Assembly (NCBI GenBank): GCA_045579105.1
Contig: JAZNLM010000027.1
Coordinates: 1 to 23,242, forward strand
Source: Flemingiibacterium sp045579105
GTDB lineage: Bacteria; Bacillota; Clostridia; Oscillospirales; CAG-272
DNA: 23,242 nucleotides
Reading direction: 5' to 3'
Position numbers and translations under genes: made by a program. Positions 21,984 to 23,242 of the stretch are shown here, piece after piece. A model generated the notes under the pieces. It saw only the letters and a program-made list of their open reading frames with translations. It did no database searches and was not told the origin of the DNA. The first letter of the stretch is position 1, and each line of letters opens with the position of its first letter.

Positions 21984-22336
21984 TTAAGTCCGCCTTCTCT
22001 TGCACCTTCTGCAAGCTCCAATACACGACCGTGGTAAACGTATCCGCCTCTGTCGAATACGACTTCGGTGATACCCTTTGCAGCTGCGCGTTCAGCGACA
22101 AGCTGACCGACCTTCTTAGCTGCTTCCTTGTTTCCGCCGATGCCCTCGAAAGCTTTTTCAAGGGAGGAAGCGGATGCAAGAGTTACGCCTGCAACATCAT
22201 CGATGACCTGAGCCTGGATGTTGTTAAGCGAACGATATACGCAGAGACGCGGACGAGCTGCAGTGCCAGAAATCTTGGCTCTAACTCTCTTGTGTCTCTT
22301 AAGACGCTGGATATTACTATCCTTTCTCGATACCAT
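21977..22336 (-). CDS. rplR: 50S ribosomal protein L18
   Basis: This 119-residue protein is L18, which binds 5S rRNA in the central protuberance. KRHKRVRAKISGTAARPRLCVYRS (split here over about residues 13-36) and the C-terminal block VVFDRGGYVYHGRVLELAEGAREGGLKF are diagnostic. AAAGGAG lies about nine bases before the ATG. Its last codons form one arm of a perfect inverted repeat, so the end of the gene has been shaped by, or has joined, the spacer. Confidence 0.98.
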   Translation of the reverse strand: MVSRKDSNIQRLKRHKRVRAKISGTAARPRLCVYRSLNNIQAQVIDDVAGVTLASASSLEKAFEGIGGNKEAAKKVGQLVAERAAAKGITEVVFDRGGYVYHGRVLELAEGAREGGLKF

Positions 22337-22354
22337 GCAAGTCCACTCCTTTCA

Positions 22355-22894
22355 TTATTTACCGGTTTTGCCGGCCTTACGGCGAATGTGTTCGCCTTCA
22401 TACTTAATACCCTTACCAAGGTACGGCTCGGGAGGTCTCTTCTCGCGGATCTGTGCAGCAATCTGACCTACGGTCTGCTTGTTGATACCGCTGATGATGA
22501 TCTCAGTCTGCGAAGGTACTTCGAACTTAATGTCGTCGAACTCTTCGAAGGTAACGTTGTGAGAATAACCGAGGTTGAGAAGGAGGGTTGTACCCTGCTT
22601 CTGTGCTCTGTAACCTACACCGTTGATCTCGAGCTTCTTCTTATAACCATTGGTAACGCCTTCAACCATGTTTGCGAGGAGAGTTCTGGTAAGACCGTGA
22701 ACTGCGCGATCATCCTTATCGTCGGTAGGACGGGTAACGGTGATCTCTGTGCCCTCAACATTAATGGCCATTCTGGAATTAAAGGTTTCGGTAAGAGTTC
22801 CGAGAGGACCCTTAACAGTAACTACATTTCCTTGGGCGACTTTTACTTCTACGCCAGCGGGAACGGCGATCGGAGTTCTTCCAATTCTAGACAT
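22355..22894 (-). CDS. rplF: 50S ribosomal protein L6
   Basis: This 179-residue protein is L6, near the sarcin-ricin loop and the factor-binding site. It begins MSRIGRTPIAVPAGVEVKV and includes VKGPLGTLTETF near 28-39, the repeat-domain segment LEINGVGYRAQKQGTTLLLNLGYSH near 87-111, and ends with the signature PPEPYLGKGIKYEGEHIRRKAGKTGK (residues about 154-179). GGAAGGAGATAT precedes the ATG. Spacing to rplR is 18 bases. Confidence 0.98.
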   Translation of the reverse strand: MSRIGRTPIAVPAGVEVKVAQGNVVTVKGPLGTLTETFNSRMAINVEGTEITVTRPTDDKDDRAVHGLTRTLLANMVEGVTNGYKKKLEINGVGYRAQKQGTTLLLNLGYSHNVTFEEFDDIKFEVPSQTEIIISGINKQTVGQIAAQIREKRPPEPYLGKGIKYEGEHIRRKAGKTGK

Positions 22895-22915
22895 TTTATA
22901 TCTCCTTCCTGCTGA

Positions 22916-23242
22916 TTACCATACAAAGGCAAGCACTTCGCCGCCGACATTGTTAGCACGAGCTGCCTTGTCGGTCATGATGCCCTTGGAGGTAGAGATG
23001 ATAGCGATTCCGAGACCGTTCATTACGCGAGGCATATCCTCACAGCTCGCATAAATGCGAAGACCGGGCTTGGAAACTCTGCGAAGACCCTTGATGATCT
23101 TGGACTTGCCCTGACCATACTTGAGGGTGATTCTGATAACGCCCTGCTTGCCATCTTCAATTACCTGATAGGACTTGATGTAGCCCTCAGTGAGAAGAAT
23201 GTCAGCGATTGCCTTCTTCATGTTGGAAGCAGGCACGTCAAC
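22916..23242 (-). CDS. rpsH: 30S ribosomal protein S8, N-terminus cut by the window edge
   Basis: The visible 108 residues begin VDVPASNMKKAIADILLTEG and continue to the S8 signature near the C-terminus (STSKGIMTDKAARANNVGGEVLAFVW). S8 is a primary 16S rRNA binder of the 30S platform and, in many bacteria, a translational repressor of this operon. About 25 residues including the start (normally a form of MQ-TDPIADMLTRIRNA) lie beyond the edge. The frame is open to the last base, so this is truncation by the window and not a broken gene. Confidence 0.97.
   Translation of the reverse strand, partial: VDVPASNMKKAIADILLTEGYIKSYQVIEDGKQGVIRITLKYGQGKSKIIKGLRRVSKPGLRIYASCEDMPRVMNGLGIAIISTSKGIMTDKAARANNVGGEVLAFVW

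Noticed and set aside
21869..22915. 348-codon plus-strand open frame across rplR and rplF
   Set aside because: It is antisense to two unmistakable ribosomal protein genes and reads as a shadow of their codon bias.
1..23242. Mobile element, CRISPR array, tRNA or rRNA genes
   Set aside because: No transposase or integrase-like protein, no regularly spaced repeats, and no tRNA or rRNA signature was seen on either strand.

Overview
This window is a chromosomal segment from an endospore-forming, low-GC Gram-positive bacterium, most likely a member of Clostridia. Support comes from the spore genes gpr and spoIIP side by side, a type II pantothenate kinase, a DUF4364 protein, a TIGR03960/TIGR03936 radical-SAM pair, and the Firmicutes-style spc-alpha ribosomal operon (secY-adk-map-infA-rpmJ-rpsM-rpsK-rpsD-rpoA-rplQ). 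Assignment below class is not possible from the sequence alone. I saw no tRNA, rRNA, CRISPR array, insertion sequence or phage gene.

Layout, left to right. (1) 1-223: 3' end of a plus-strand gene, converging on a minus-strand group of a small membrane protein, a TIGR03960 B12-binding-type radical SAM protein and a TIGR03936/DUF2344 protein (220-3068). (2) 3082-6808: an rRNA 2'-O-methyltransferase of the RlmB type followed by a 903-residue membrane protein. The latter has the fold order of a P1B-type ATPase but lacks every catalytic signature; the pair has a recognisable promoter and terminator. (3) 6868-7388: a small zinc-ribbon protein with a near-consensus promoter and a long leader. (4) 7567-10113: an orphan family-5 solute-binding lipoprotein, then a DUF4364 protein. 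(5) 10339-12480, plus strand: gpr and spoIIP, with a sigma-E-like promoter before spoIIP. (6) 12488-14206: a type II pantothenate kinase translationally coupled (ATGA overlap) to a HAD-IIA phosphatase. (7) 14302-23242, minus strand: the end of the large ribosomal protein operon, from rpsH (cut by the window edge) to rplQ, closed by a strong terminator.

The ribosomal operon supplies ribosomal proteins, the Sec translocon channel, adenylate kinase, methionine aminopeptidase, IF-1 and the RNA polymerase alpha subunit. Its gene order is conventional, but three intergenic gaps are enlarged and rich in hairpins, and infA has no ATG, GTG or TTG start.

The two observations most worth checking are the infA gene that must begin at CTG or ATT directly after a strong Shine-Dalgarno site, and the apparent pseudo-P1B-ATPase with a long acidic cytoplasmic N-terminus. 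Neither amounts to a proven new system; the rest of the window is mostly conventional.
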